From contig DAIRSI010000010.1 in assembly GCA_036804505.1 (NCBI GenBank), positions 51,295 to 115,294 on the forward strand: 64,000 nt of DNA. The letters are read 5' to 3'. Below the pieces are notes generated by a model. The model was not told the DNA's origin and ran no database searches. It worked only from the letters and a program-made list of their open reading frames with translations. The stretch is from Phocaeicola_A sp036804505 (GTDB lineage: Bacteria; Bacteroidota; Bacteroidia; Bacteroidales; Bacteroidaceae). The position numbers were made by a program, and so were the translations under genes. Of this stretch, positions 7,604 through 16,484 are shown piece after piece; positions within the stretch are counted from its first letter, which is position 1; the number at the start of each line of letters is the position of its first letter.

Positions 7604-8716
7604 TTAATTACTCTTCTTGTAACTGAGAATTGTCCACAGATTGAACAAGAGAGCAAAGCCGCAAAGGGCAAAGAAATTGGGCAGTAAATCGAAGAATCCG
7701 CTTCCCTTGAGATAGACCTGTCGCATCACCTCGATGAAATATCGCAGAGGATTGAACAAGGTGATGCCTTGCGCCCATCCCGGCATACTGGCAATAGGGG
7801 TGAAAAGTCCGCTCATCAGGATGAGGATCATGACGAAGAACCACATTACGAACATGGCTTGCTGCATGGTGTCGGAATAGTTGGATATTACCAGCCCGAT
7901 GCCCGACACCACAAGGATGTAGATGAGAGCGAAGAGGTATATCACGAATGGATTCCCCACCGGGTAGAGCCCGTAGCCCCAGGCTGCAATGCACAGACAT
8001 ATGGTGAAGACCGTCAGCCCTATTACCCAATTAGGAATGAGTTTGGCAAGGATGAACATGCTTTTCGATACGGGAGTGACATTGATTTGCTCGATGGTTC
8101 CCTTTTCTTTTTCACCAACAATGTTGATGGCGGGCAGGAAACCCGAAATCATCGTCAGGAGCATCACCATCAGGGCCGGTATCATGTAGATTTTATAGTC
8201 GAGGTGGGGATTGAATCTGTATTCCGGCACGACCTTGAATCGGGGAATGGTTGTTTGCGCGGCAAGAGCACCGCTTTCATTCTGCAAATCGGAAGAATAA
8301 TCGCCCAATATGCCCGAGAGGTACTGGGAGCCTAATCCTGCCTTCATGCCGTTCACCGCGTTGGCGGATATCATTACGGAAGGAGAATTACCCGTGAACA
8401 GGTCGCGCTCGAATCTTGCCGGGATTTCCATAATGACGTCGGCTTTTCCGGATTCGATGCTTTTCAAGGCCTGTTCGTTGGTTGGGGAATAATCCGTGAG
8501 CTTGAAGTAGCCCGAAGAAGGCACCTTCTCTATCAGTCTTTGAGAAACGGGACTGTGGTCATGGTCAATCACACTCAGTTTGATTCCTTTGATTTCCTGA
8601 TTGGCTGCCCAGGGCATCACCAGCATCATGACGACTGACATGATGACAATCATCTTCGGAATGAAAGGATTCCTGCGCAACTGCTTAAACTCTTTTTCTA
8701 TCAAATATTTCAACAT
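7604..8716 (-). CDS. ABC-2 type permease of a YbhGFSR-like efflux system
   Basis: The 370-residue protein has one N-terminal membrane segment (about 20-37), a large extracytoplasmic domain, then about five C-terminal membrane segments with the ABC-2 motif VGEKEKGTIEQINVTPVSK (about residues 201-219). This layout is that of YbhR/YbhS/YhhJ. It is the last gene of the efflux operon and pairs with the permease encoded immediately upstream (7-base gap), with which it likely forms the membrane channel driven by the two ATPases. Confidence 0.87.
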   Translation of the reverse strand: MLKYLIEKEFKQLRRNPFIPKMIVIMSVVMMLVMPWAANQEIKGIKLSVIDHDHSPVSQRLIEKVPSSGYFKLTDYSPTNEQALKSIESGKADVIMEIPARFERDLFTGNSPSVMISANAVNGMKAGLGSQYLSGILGDYSSDLQNESGALAAQTTIPRFKVVPEYRFNPHLDYKIYMIPALMVMLLTMISGFLPAINIVGEKEKGTIEQINVTPVSKSMFILAKLIPNWVIGLTVFTICLCIAAWGYGLYPVGNPFVIYLFALIYILVVSGIGLVISNYSDTMQQAMFVMWFFVMILILMSGLFTPIASMPGWAQGITLFNPLRYFIEVMRQVYLKGSGFFDLLPNFFALCGFALLFNLWTILSYKKSN

Positions 8717-8723
8717 AAGGCAC

Positions 8724-9827
8724 TTACATTAATCGGATTTTGAATTTCTTGAGACTCACCGCTATCAAGACGAAAGCCATGATGGCAAGCACAGAGAATT
8801 CCTGAAGGACATATTGCACGCTCACTCCTTGAATCATCAGCCTCCGCAAGGCGGATATATACCACCGTGCCGGGACGATGGAGGAGAGATATTGCAGAAT
8901 GGCAGGCATGCTTTCGATGGGGAAGATGATGCCCGAAAGGAGTATCGTGGGGGTGAGCAGTCCCATGGCGGATGCGAGCATGGCGGCTGCCTGTGTATCG
9001 ACAAGGGTAGATATGAGTAACCCCAGAGACAGGGACAGAATGATGAAAAGCACTGACAGCATCACGAGCCAGAAAAGATTTCCCGGAGGTACACCCAGCA
9101 CGAAGGTGGCCAGCAACAGGATGCTGGTGAGGTTGATGAGGGAGAGCACCATGTAGGGCACCATCTTGGCGAGGATGATGTAGATGGGTTTCACGGGTGA
9201 TGCCAGAAGAATTTCCATTGTGCCCGTCTCTTTTTCACGGACAATGGCTATGGAGGTCATCATGGCGCAAATGAGTATCATGATGATGCCCATGACTCCC
9301 GGAACAAAGTTGTAGGCATCTTTCCGCTGTGGATTGTAGAGCATGTGGGTGTCAGGCTTTATGCTGAAAGGCACATGATACTGTGCCATAAGTTCCTGTT
9401 GGCAGGAGCTTAGTATCTGACTGATATACCCCACCTGCGAACTGGCCTGATTGGGCTCGGAGCCGTCGGCAATGACTTGCACGGAGGCTTCTCCGGTGTG
9501 GAGAAGATTGTCGGCAAAGTTCTCGCTGAAAACAACCGCCAGATTCACTTTCCCTTTTTTGAACACTTCGCTGATTTGCTTGTAGTCCTTTATTTCTTCG
9601 GTGATGGTGAAGTAGGAACTTGATTCTATTCGTTGCTTGATGCGGGATGTCTCGGCATCATGAGAAGGGTCGAATACGACAATCCGGGCGTCCTTCACCT
9701 CATTGGTGATGGCAAAGCCGAAGAGGATAATCTGCACAATGGGCATGCAGAGCACGATGAGCATGGTGCGCTTGTCACGCAGGATGTGCAGGAATTCCTT
9801 TTTGACGAAAGATATAAACTGTTTCAT
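8724..9827 (-). CDS. ABC-2 type permease of a YbhGFSR-like efflux system
   Basis: This 367-residue permease has the same plan as its neighbour: N-terminal anchor (FVKKEFLHILRDKRTMLIVLCMP), extracytoplasmic domain, and five C-terminal membrane spans beginning after REKETGTMEILLASPVKP. The paired permeases have diverged clearly and probably form a heterodimer. The gene starts 6 bases after the ATPase gene stop. The family exports drugs, cholate-like compounds or lipids; the substrate here is unknown. Confidence 0.87.
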   Translation of the reverse strand: MKQFISFVKKEFLHILRDKRTMLIVLCMPIVQIILFGFAITNEVKDARIVVFDPSHDAETSRIKQRIESSSYFTITEEIKDYKQISEVFKKGKVNLAVVFSENFADNLLHTGEASVQVIADGSEPNQASSQVGYISQILSSCQQELMAQYHVPFSIKPDTHMLYNPQRKDAYNFVPGVMGIIMILICAMMTSIAIVREKETGTMEILLASPVKPIYIILAKMVPYMVLSLINLTSILLLATFVLGVPPGNLFWLVMLSVLFIILSLSLGLLISTLVDTQAAAMLASAMGLLTPTILLSGIIFPIESMPAILQYLSSIVPARWYISALRRLMIQGVSVQYVLQEFSVLAIMAFVLIAVSLKKFKIRLM

Positions 9828-9833
9828 GATTCT

Positions 9834-10580
9834 TTAACTGTCTGTTCGTGTTGCACTTCTTGCCAGTAAATGGAAAACTTCATCCATGTTCTTCACGTGG
9901 AATTGTTCTTTCAGACGGGCAGGGGAGTCGAGGGCCTTGATTTGTCCGTCCACCATGATGGACAGACGATCGCAGTACTCGGCTTCGTCCATGTAGTGAG
10001 TGGTGACAAATACGGTGATGCCTCGGTCGGCTGCTTCGTAAATCAGTTCCCAGAACTGGCGGCGGGTTACGGGGTCCACCCCGCCAGTGGGTTCGTCTAG
10101 AAATACAATCCTCGGTTCGTGGAAGATGGAAAGGGAGAAAGCGAGCTTCTGTTTCCATCCCAGAGGCAAGGCTTTTACGAGTGTACCGCGTTCGCCTTGA
10201 AAGCCTAGCTCTTCCAGAAGACGGTCGGTCTTTTGCTTGATTTGCTTGTCCTTCATACCGTAGATGCCTCCAAACAGGCGGAAGTTCTCCCAAACTTTCA
10301 GGTCTTCGTAAAGGGAAAACTTCTGACTCATGTAGCCGATATTCTTCTTCACCATTTCCGATTGGCGGTCGATATCGAATCCGGCAACGGTGCCTTTGCC
10401 CGATGTGGGATGGCTAAGCCCGCACAACATGCGCATGGCAGTGGTCTTTCCGGCACCGTTGGCACCCAGAAAACCGAATATCTCGCCTTCGTGTACACGA
10501 AATGAAATTTGGTCAACAGCGGTGAAATCACCGAATCTCTTGGTGAGTCCTTCCGTGACAATTACATCTTCATTTTTCAT
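9834..10580 (-). CDS. ABC transporter ATPase of the efflux operon
   Basis: The 248-residue ATPase has Walker A GANGAGKTT, Walker B IVFLDEPTGGVDP and the switch His in VTTHYMDEAEYCD. The signature motif is altered: LPLGWKQKL stands where LSGGxxQ is expected, a form seen in some DrrA/YhiH-type ATPases. The gene overlaps the upstream ATPase gene by four bases (ATGA type), which suggests coupled translation and a heterodimer in which one signature is degenerate. Confidence 0.88.
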   Translation of the reverse strand: MKNEDVIVTEGLTKRFGDFTAVDQISFRVHEGEIFGFLGANGAGKTTAMRMLCGLSHPTSGKGTVAGFDIDRQSEMVKKNIGYMSQKFSLYEDLKVWENFRLFGGIYGMKDKQIKQKTDRLLEELGFQGERGTLVKALPLGWKQKLAFSLSIFHEPRIVFLDEPTGGVDPVTRRQFWELIYEAADRGITVFVTTHYMDEAEYCDRLSIMVDGQIKALDSPARLKEQFHVKNMDEVFHLLARSATRTDS

Positions 10581-11491
10581 ATTGTTTCTTTTTTTGCCAG
10601 TGACATGAAACAGTCTTCAATCGTAGTGGGTATGGATTCTATGCAGATATCCTCATGTCCTTCCTTTACCAGATATTCTTTCAGGGCTTCCGTAGTGGTA
10701 TCGGCCTTGACCGTCACGTGATAGGAATCTCCAAAGGAGAAGGAAGTCTTTATCAGCGGACAGCTTCTCAAGTCTTTCAGCAAGGCATGCATCTTTTTGC
10801 TTTTGACTGAACGGAGAATCTCTGTATAGCTTTCTGTGATGCCCCGAGGGGTATCTATCTGCATGAATTCGCCGTCTTTGATGAGGGCAATGCGGTCACA
10901 CAAGGAAGCCTCGTCCATATAGGGCGTGGAAACCAGTATGCTCAGCCCCTGCTCTTTGAGTTTACGGAGCATCTCCCAGAATTCTTTTCTGGAAACGGGA
11001 TCCACGCCTGTGGTGGGCTCGTCAAGAAACAGCACTTCCGGTTTGTGGATAAGGGCGCAACTCAAGGCCAGCTTTTGTTTCATTCCTCCCGAAAGTTTTC
11101 CTGCCTTTCGTGTCTTGAAAGGTTCAATCTGGCGGTAGATATCTTCTATGAGACTGTAGTTTTCTTCAACGGTCGTGTTGAATACGGTGGCGAAGAACTT
11201 CAGGTTTTCTTCCACAGTGAGGTCTTGATACAGGGAGAAGCGGCCCGGCATGTATCCTATCAGGGTACGGATGGTTTTGTAGTCCTTCACCACATCAAAG
11301 CCGGCAATGCGGGCTTCTCCGCTTTCGGCAAGCAAGAGAGTGGTCAGGATGCGGAACAGGGTGGTCTTTCCGGCTCCGTCGGGACCGATGATGCCGAATA
11401 TCTCACCTTGGCCGGCTTCAAAGCTCAGGTTGTGCAAGGCGCGCACTTGGCCGTAATGCATATTCAGGTTTTGCACCGAAACAATTGCCAT
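10577..11491 (-). CDS. ABC transporter ATPase (DrrA/YbhF-like) of the efflux operon
   Basis: This 304-residue ATPase carries Walker A GPDGAGKTT, a normal signature LSGGMKQKL, Walker B VLFLDEPTTGVDP and an extra C-terminal domain of about 80 residues typical of DrrA/CcmA-type exporters. With the next ATPase it corresponds to the two halves of the E. coli double-ATPase YbhF, here as separate genes. It begins 6 bases after the HlyD-type gene. Confidence 0.88.
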   Translation of the reverse strand: MAIVSVQNLNMHYGQVRALHNLSFEAGQGEIFGIIGPDGAGKTTLFRILTTLLLAESGEARIAGFDVVKDYKTIRTLIGYMPGRFSLYQDLTVEENLKFFATVFNTTVEENYSLIEDIYRQIEPFKTRKAGKLSGGMKQKLALSCALIHKPEVLFLDEPTTGVDPVSRKEFWEMLRKLKEQGLSILVSTPYMDEASLCDRIALIKDGEFMQIDTPRGITESYTEILRSVKSKKMHALLKDLRSCPLIKTSFSFGDSYHVTVKADTTTEALKEYLVKEGHEDICIESIPTTIEDCFMSLAKKETI

Positions 11492-11497
11492 GACTGT

Positions 11498-12391
11498 TTA
11501 GAATTTGATGTCGCCGTACATTCCAATCTTGATATAGCCGTCGTTCTTCACAGCTATCTTCACGGCATAGACCAGATTGGCTCTTTCATCGCGCGTCTGG
11601 ATAGTCTTGGGGGTGAACTCTGCCTTGTCCGAAATCCATGACACGGTTCCCTGATATTCTTTTCTTCCCGATTTTCCCTGATCGGCAAAGACTCTTACTT
11701 TTTGTCCTATCTTGATGGATGTGAGCTGGTCAGCCGTGATGTAGACCCTGAGTTTCATATCATTCACATTGGCTATCTTGAACAAGGCTTTTCCGGGTAT
11801 TGCATATTCTCCTTGTTCTGCATATTTGGTCAGTACCGTACCGGTAAGGGGGCTTTGGATGATACAGTCCTTTATTTGGTCATTGATTTGTGCTACCTGC
11901 GCGCTTACGCTCGAACTTTCGTTAGTGAGACTGCTGTTGCTGTTGTTCACTTGTTCCGTTTGGGCGGTAAGTTGCTTTTGCAGCACTTCAATCTGATAAT
12001 TGATATCGTCCACCTGTTTTTGTGATGCGGCGTTGTCCTTTACCAGATTCATGAAACGTTTCCGCTCCCTCTCCTGAATGGATATCTGCTGACGGATGGA
12101 GGCAAGTTGTTTGTTCCTGTCAACCATACGGCTGCGTGTGGAATTTTTTACAGACATCATCTGCTCCCTTTTCAAGGATAATTGTAAGGTGTCGATGTAT
12201 CCGATGGGTGTGTCGGGAGTGACGGCCTGGCCTTCTTCAATGTTTAATTGAAGTATTTCTCCGCTTCCTTTTGCCGATACAATCACTTCGGTGGATTCGA
12301 AGATTCCCGATGCATCATAGTCTCCGTCTTTGTTTGTGCAGGAAACGGCTAGTAGGGCAGTTCCCAGAAACAGTAAATTGGATGCTTTCAT
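11498..12391 (-). CDS. HlyD-family periplasmic adaptor lipoprotein (YbhG-like)
   Basis: The 297-residue protein begins with a lipoprotein signal (LLFLGTALLAVSC, Cys18). A biotinyl-lipoyl-like half (SGEILQLNIEEGQAVTPDTPIGYID) is followed by a long coiled-coil hairpin (about residues 75-165), the second lipoyl half (ITDQ/QSPLTGTVLTKYAEQGEY), and beta-barrel domain. This is the membrane fusion adaptor connecting the permeases to the TolC channel encoded 12 bases upstream. Confidence 0.87.
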   Translation of the reverse strand: MKASNLLFLGTALLAVSCTNKDGDYDASGIFESTEVIVSAKGSGEILQLNIEEGQAVTPDTPIGYIDTLQLSLKREQMMSVKNSTRSRMVDRNKQLASIRQQISIQERERKRFMNLVKDNAASQKQVDDINYQIEVLQKQLTAQTEQVNNSNSSLTNESSSVSAQVAQINDQIKDCIIQSPLTGTVLTKYAEQGEYAIPGKALFKIANVNDMKLRVYITADQLTSIKIGQKVRVFADQGKSGRKEYQGTVSWISDKAEFTPKTIQTRDERANLVYAVKIAVKNDGYIKIGMYGDIKF

Positions 12392-12403
12392 ATCTCTGAT
12401 TTT

Positions 12404-13654
12404 TTAATTGTTTGTTGCAAATTTCAAATTATAAAGTTCCAGCAGCATTTTTATTTCATGCTGGCTCTTGTCCTGCAGGGCAAGGTTTTCTGCATTGATG
12501 TCTCTCACAAGATCAATACCTGACAAGGTGCCGTTGGCTATCTTGGCTTCGGAAGATTGCTTTACGGATTTGCGCAAGGCAATGATTTCATCATCATATT
12601 TCAGTTGTTCCCTATAGGACCCTATGATATTTTCCTTTTGGGAGATATCCATTCGCGTGTTCAGCAGGAAGGTCTCTTTTTGTGACTGCACGGCATTGAT
12701 TTGTGTGTCTATCAGTCTTCTGTCGTTCTTGTGAGTATATAGTTTTGACAGATTCCACGAGAGTCGGATACCTCCTATGTAATAAGGAGAAAAACTATTG
12801 TCGAGCATATTGAGTCCCGGCTTTCCGTATCCTCCTGTGAGGAACAGTCCCACTTTGGGCATCACATCCGCTTTCACAGCCAGACGTTGCTTGGCATAAC
12901 TTTGCATCTGTGCATCATACCATTGAAGTTCAGGGCGGTTTATCGTGACGGGCTCATCAGAGAGCACGTCGGGTTTTTCCAGAACAATGTCGCTTGCCAG
13001 TTTCTCCCCGGTAAAGGAAGAAAGCATTTCGATATAAGCATTCCGTGAGTGTTTCAGTTGCACGCGGTTTTGAACGGACTTGAGCAACTCCACTTTCACG
13101 GCATCGATATCGGCCTGATTGGCAATGCCGTTGCGAACATACGATGAAACTTTATCGAGATTCTTCTGCAAGTCATTCTGATATATATCGTTCTGCCTGA
13201 TTTGCTCATCTATGAGCAAGGTCCCGAAGAATAATTGGTTGATGCGTTCCCGGATGGCATACATATTGACTTCCAGATTGAGACGGCTGGCTTCCGAATT
13301 GCTGCGGATAATTTCCTGACGCGACTTTATTGCGCCACCGTCCCACAAAGTCTGGTTCACTTCCATAGTCATCCCGTATTGATCTTTGCTCAACCCTTGA
13401 ACCCCTTGGATATTAATGGGGATTTTGGTCACATCCGATTGATAACTGGCTTTGGCTGTAAACAATATTTGCGGAAGATATCCTTTTGCCGCATTAGCCA
13501 GATTGAAATCCATGGCTTTTGCAATCAAGTCATATTGCTTGATTAGCGGATAATTATCACGGGCCTTTTGGTAGCAGTTTTCCAATGTCAGTTGAGAGAA
13601 GGCCGGAAGGCTTGCTGCTATGAATACCAATTGAATGATAAATGACTTTTTCAT
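12404..13654 (-). CDS. TolC-family outer membrane efflux channel
   Basis: The 416-residue protein has a signal peptide (SFIIQLVFIAASLPAFS), starts with LTLENCYQKARDNYPLIKQYDL, and shows the internal repeat of helical hairpins with ANxAKGYLPQILFTAKASY and RLAVKADVMPKVGLFLTGGYG, the typical TolC/NodT beta-strand segments. It is the first gene of the efflux operon. A TetR-type operator half-way between promoter and start codon (13682-13695) suggests repression by the adjacent TetR protein. Confidence 0.88.
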   Translation of the reverse strand: MKKSFIIQLVFIAASLPAFSQLTLENCYQKARDNYPLIKQYDLIAKAMDFNLANAAKGYLPQILFTAKASYQSDVTKIPINIQGVQGLSKDQYGMTMEVNQTLWDGGAIKSRQEIIRSNSEASRLNLEVNMYAIRERINQLFFGTLLIDEQIRQNDIYQNDLQKNLDKVSSYVRNGIANQADIDAVKVELLKSVQNRVQLKHSRNAYIEMLSSFTGEKLASDIVLEKPDVLSDEPVTINRPELQWYDAQMQSYAKQRLAVKADVMPKVGLFLTGGYGKPGLNMLDNSFSPYYIGGIRLSWNLSKLYTHKNDRRLIDTQINAVQSQKETFLLNTRMDISQKENIIGSYREQLKYDDEIIALRKSVKQSSEAKIANGTLSGIDLVRDINAENLALQDKSQHEIKMLLELYNLKFATNN

Positions 13655-13681
13655 GACTGTATATTTTTTAACTTATTTGAC

Positions 13682-13695
13682 TAACAATGCTGTTA
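13682..13695. promoter_or_regulatory. Palindromic TetR operator of the efflux operon
   Basis: TAACAATGCTGTTA is a TAACAA-N2-TTGTTA palindrome with one mismatch. The same element occurs perfectly at 14381-14394 before the tetR gene. It lies 11 bases downstream of the likely -7 box 13707-13714 (minus strand), where a bound repressor would block transcription. Confidence 0.7.
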
Positions 13696-13706
13696 ATTGA
13701 TTCGTA

Positions 13707-13714
13707 AAAATATA
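13707..13714 (-). promoter_or_regulatory. Probable -7 box of the TolC-HlyD-ABC efflux operon
   Basis: TATATTTT on the minus strand is one base off TAnnTTTG and is placed just upstream of the operator, about 50 bases before the tolC-type start codon. Confidence 0.4.
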
Positions 13715-13747
13715 GGCCATCCCTTGCGCAGGTCGGCCTGTACTAGA

Positions 13748-14365
13748 TTATTTCTTTATGGAGTTCAAGATAAATTCCACATTGCTTTCTTCCCTTTCCT
13801 TCAGCATTTGCTCGTAGAGTTCCTCGGAGCTGTTTTCTACATATTGAATCATGACCGGATAGGCTATGAATGTCATGATGTTCAAAGAGAGAATGTTGAG
13901 AATCAGCTGAAGCGGACTTATCGAACGTATGGTTCCTTTCTGTTTTTCAGTCTCTACCAATGTATTCACTTTGCCGATAACTTCTTGAATGATGGGAAAA
14001 ACAGTCCGATATAGAATGTCGCGGTTTTCCTTGTTCTTGTAGATTTCGTTGTACACGAAGTTGACTAAGCGCGGATTCTTCTTGATGAATTCGAAATGAG
14101 CACGTATAAAGTCGCTGATGGTTTCCTCGAAGCTTTTATCTTCATCCAGAATATGCTTGAAAGAATTAGCTATGAGTTTCACTTTATTGCGGAACACCAA
14201 TTCGAAGAGCTTTTCTTTCGTTCGATAGTAATAGTGCAACATGGCGTGAGTGACACCTGCTTTTTGGGCAATGGAGGTTGTCTTGGCTCCGTCAAAGCCC
14301 TTTTCAAGGAATTCCTCTTCGGCTGCCTGGAGGATAAGTTGCTCGTTGTCTGTCTCTGATTTCAT
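13748..14365 (-). CDS. TetR/AcrR-family repressor of the efflux operon
   Basis: The 205-residue protein has an N-terminal helix-turn-helix (AAEEEFLEKGFDGAKTTSIAQKAGVTHAMLHYYYRTKEKLFE) typical of TetR, followed by an all-helical ligand domain. E. coli regulates ybhGFSR with the TetR protein CecR, so context and family agree. The ATG at 14365 is the start; a TTG further up lies inside the operator. Two copies of one palindrome, before this gene and before the efflux operon, point to autoregulation plus repression of efflux. The inducer is unknown. Confidence 0.87.
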   Translation of the reverse strand: MKSETDNEQLILQAAEEEFLEKGFDGAKTTSIAQKAGVTHAMLHYYYRTKEKLFELVFRNKVKLIANSFKHILDEDKSFEETISDFIRAHFEFIKKNPRLVNFVYNEIYKNKENRDILYRTVFPIIQEVIGKVNTLVETEKQKGTIRSISPLQLILNILSLNIMTFIAYPVMIQYVENSSEELYEQMLKEREESNVEFILNSIKK

Positions 14366-14380
14366 TTTATCAATTTTGTC

Positions 14381-14394
14381 TAACAATGTTGTTA
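14381..14394. promoter_or_regulatory. Palindromic TetR operator before tetR
   Basis: TAACAATGTTGTTA is a perfect inverted repeat (TAACAA/TTGTTA around TG). It lies 16 bases before the tetR ATG and 8 bases downstream of the -7 box at 14403-14410, the same geometry as the operon copy at 13682. Confidence 0.75.
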
Positions 14395-14402
14395 ACTACG
14401 TG

Positions 14403-14410
14403 CAAAAGTA
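14403..14410 (-). promoter_or_regulatory. -7 promoter box of the tetR gene
   Basis: On the minus strand this reads TACTTTTG, an exact TAnnTTTG match, about 38 bases before the ATG at 14365. Confidence 0.6.
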
Positions 14411-14482
14411 TATTTTCTTTTTTTACGAAGAACGAATTCCTATGTAAAAAAAGTTAATTGAATGGAAATAATTGACGGGAGA

Positions 14483-16321
14483 TTATACTTGTTGCATGTC
14501 GCAAAGCTTTTTGTAATAGCCGTTTAAAGCAATTAGTTCCTCATGTTTTCCGCGCTCCACGATTCTTCCTTCATGCATCACGAGGATTTCATCGGCATTG
14601 CGAATCGTACTCAAACGGTGCGCTATGGCAATGGTGGTTCTGTTCTTCATAAGCTTGTCGAGGGCATCTTGCACCATGCGTTCCGATTCAGTGTCCAAAG
14701 CTGAAGTAGCTTCATCCAATATGAGTATAGGCGGATTTTTCAGAACGGCACGTGCAATGCTGATTCTTTGCCTTTGACCTCCTGACAGTTTTCCTCCACG
14801 GTCGCCAATCATTGTGTCATATCCTTTTTCGCTTGCCATGATGAATTCGTGGGCATTGGCAATTTTAGCGGCTTCCATTACTTGTTCCATGGTGGCGGAT
14901 TTCACTCCGAAGGTAATGTTGTTGTAGAAGGTATCGTTGAATAGGATGGCTTCCTGATTCACATTCCCCATAAGTCCGCGAAGGTCGGACAGGGTAGTGT
15001 CCTTAATGTTGATGCCGTCAATCAGAATTTTTCCTTCGATTGTATCGTAATAACGGGGGAGCAAATCTACCAAAGTGGACTTCCCCGAACCTGACTGACC
15101 TACCAAAGCGATGCTTTTGCCTTTTTTGATGGTGATGCAGATATCTTTCAGCACCCATTTCTCATCATCGTCTCCATATCGGAAAGAAACATTCCGGTAT
15201 TCTATTACCGACTCCATTTTCTTTAGTGGGATAGGGTTCGGACTTATTCTCATCTTGTTTTCGGCAAGCAGGATGCGGTCTATTCGTTCCATGGAAGCCA
15301 GGCCTTTCGGAATGTTATAGGAAGCTTTGGAAAAGTCCTTCAACGGATTGATGATGCTATAGAGAATCACCAGGTAAAAGATAAAGCCCGGGGCGTCAAT
15401 GGCAGAGTGGTGATTCAGAATCAGTGTGCCGCCAAACCAAAGTACGAAAACGATGAGAACTGTACCCAGAAATTCACTCATCGGATGTGCCATCTGCTGG
15501 CGTGTGTTCACTTTATTGATGGTGTTCCGGTAGTTGTCATCGGCTTTGAAAAAACGGTTATACATCTTGTCTTCTGCAATAAAAGCCTTGATAATGCGCA
15601 GTCCCCCCAGAGTCTCTTCCACCTGAGCCATGAGTAAACCCCACTGATTCTGTGCGTCTTTGGATTTTGCTTTCAGCTTTTTGCCTACAAAGCCCATGAG
15701 CCAACCCATTGCCGGCAACACAATGATGGTGAAAAGAGTAAGTTGCCAACTGACGACTATCAATGTGGCAAAATAAGAGATAATGAGAATAGGATTCTTG
15801 AACAGCATGTCCAGCGAGCTCATGATGGAGTTCTCCACTTCTTGGACATCGCCACTCATACGTGCCAGCAAATCACCTTTTTTCTCTTCCGAAAAAAATC
15901 CCAGCGGCAGTTCGAGTATTTTTTTGTAGAGTTGGTTGCGAATGTCTCTTACCACGCCTGTGCGTATGGGAATAATTGTTGCCGATGACAGAAAATAAGC
16001 CGAGGTTTTCAGAAAGGTCATAAAGGCAAGAAACAGGCCCAGGATGAGCAAGGTGGTACTGGCTCCTTGTGTATCGATCATGCGGGTAACGTAATAATAG
16101 AAGTTATTGATGGCGATGGTCTTGAATCCGCCCGGACCGTCCCAAGGCATGAAGGCGTAAACTCCTTTCTGCATCTGGAAAAGAATTTGCAGAATGGGGA
16201 TGATCAGCGTAAATGAAAAAACATTAAGTATGGCTGAAAGAAGATTAAAGAATACCGTAAGGAACAAATACTTACGATAGGGAGGCAGAAACCTTCTCAA
16301 TATTTGGAGGAACTCTTTCAT
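14483..16321 (-). CDS. MsbA-type ABC exporter (fused membrane and ATPase domains)
   Basis: The protein is 612 residues from the ATG at 16321; a TTG ten codons earlier is less likely. The N-terminal half has six membrane segments (ABC transporter type 1), with the first around residues 17-40. The ATPase half has Walker A GQSGSGKST, signature LSGGQRQRI, Walker B ILILDEATSALD and switch His in IAHRLSTIRNADEI. Size and order match MsbA/lipid A or multidrug exporters working as homodimers in the inner membrane. Which substrate it moves is not visible. It is a single-gene unit lying beyond the tetR gene. Confidence 0.87.
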   Translation of the reverse strand: MKEFLQILRRFLPPYRKYLFLTVFFNLLSAILNVFSFTLIIPILQILFQMQKGVYAFMPWDGPGGFKTIAINNFYYYVTRMIDTQGASTTLLILGLFLAFMTFLKTSAYFLSSATIIPIRTGVVRDIRNQLYKKILELPLGFFSEEKKGDLLARMSGDVQEVENSIMSSLDMLFKNPILIISYFATLIVVSWQLTLFTIIVLPAMGWLMGFVGKKLKAKSKDAQNQWGLLMAQVEETLGGLRIIKAFIAEDKMYNRFFKADDNYRNTINKVNTRQQMAHPMSEFLGTVLIVFVLWFGGTLILNHHSAIDAPGFIFYLVILYSIINPLKDFSKASYNIPKGLASMERIDRILLAENKMRISPNPIPLKKMESVIEYRNVSFRYGDDDEKWVLKDICITIKKGKSIALVGQSGSGKSTLVDLLPRYYDTIEGKILIDGINIKDTTLSDLRGLMGNVNQEAILFNDTFYNNITFGVKSATMEQVMEAAKIANAHEFIMASEKGYDTMIGDRGGKLSGGQRQRISIARAVLKNPPILILDEATSALDTESERMVQDALDKLMKNRTTIAIAHRLSTIRNADEILVMHEGRIVERGKHEELIALNGYYKKLCDMQQV

Positions 16322-16408
16322 TCTTTTTCCTTGTTTTGATTTTGATTGCAAAGATAATACTTCTTATCTCCAATTTTCATCAAAGATAAAAAAAGTATTA
16401 TAAATTTC

Positions 16409-16438
16409 TTGGTTTATACCGTTGATTATGTAACTTTG
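16409..16438 (+). promoter_or_regulatory. -33/-7 promoter of rubrerythrin
   Basis: TTGG (16409-16412) and TAACTTTG (16431-16438), 18 bases apart, precede the rubrerythrin ATG at 16485. Confidence 0.6.
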
Positions 16439-16484
16439 CGTTTGAGTTACTAAATTAATGTTATATTTTAAATAGGAGAATATT

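Noticed and set aside
14366..14386. TTG start of tetR seven codons upstream
   Set aside because: It falls inside the palindromic operator; ATG 14365 gives the normal TetR N-terminus.
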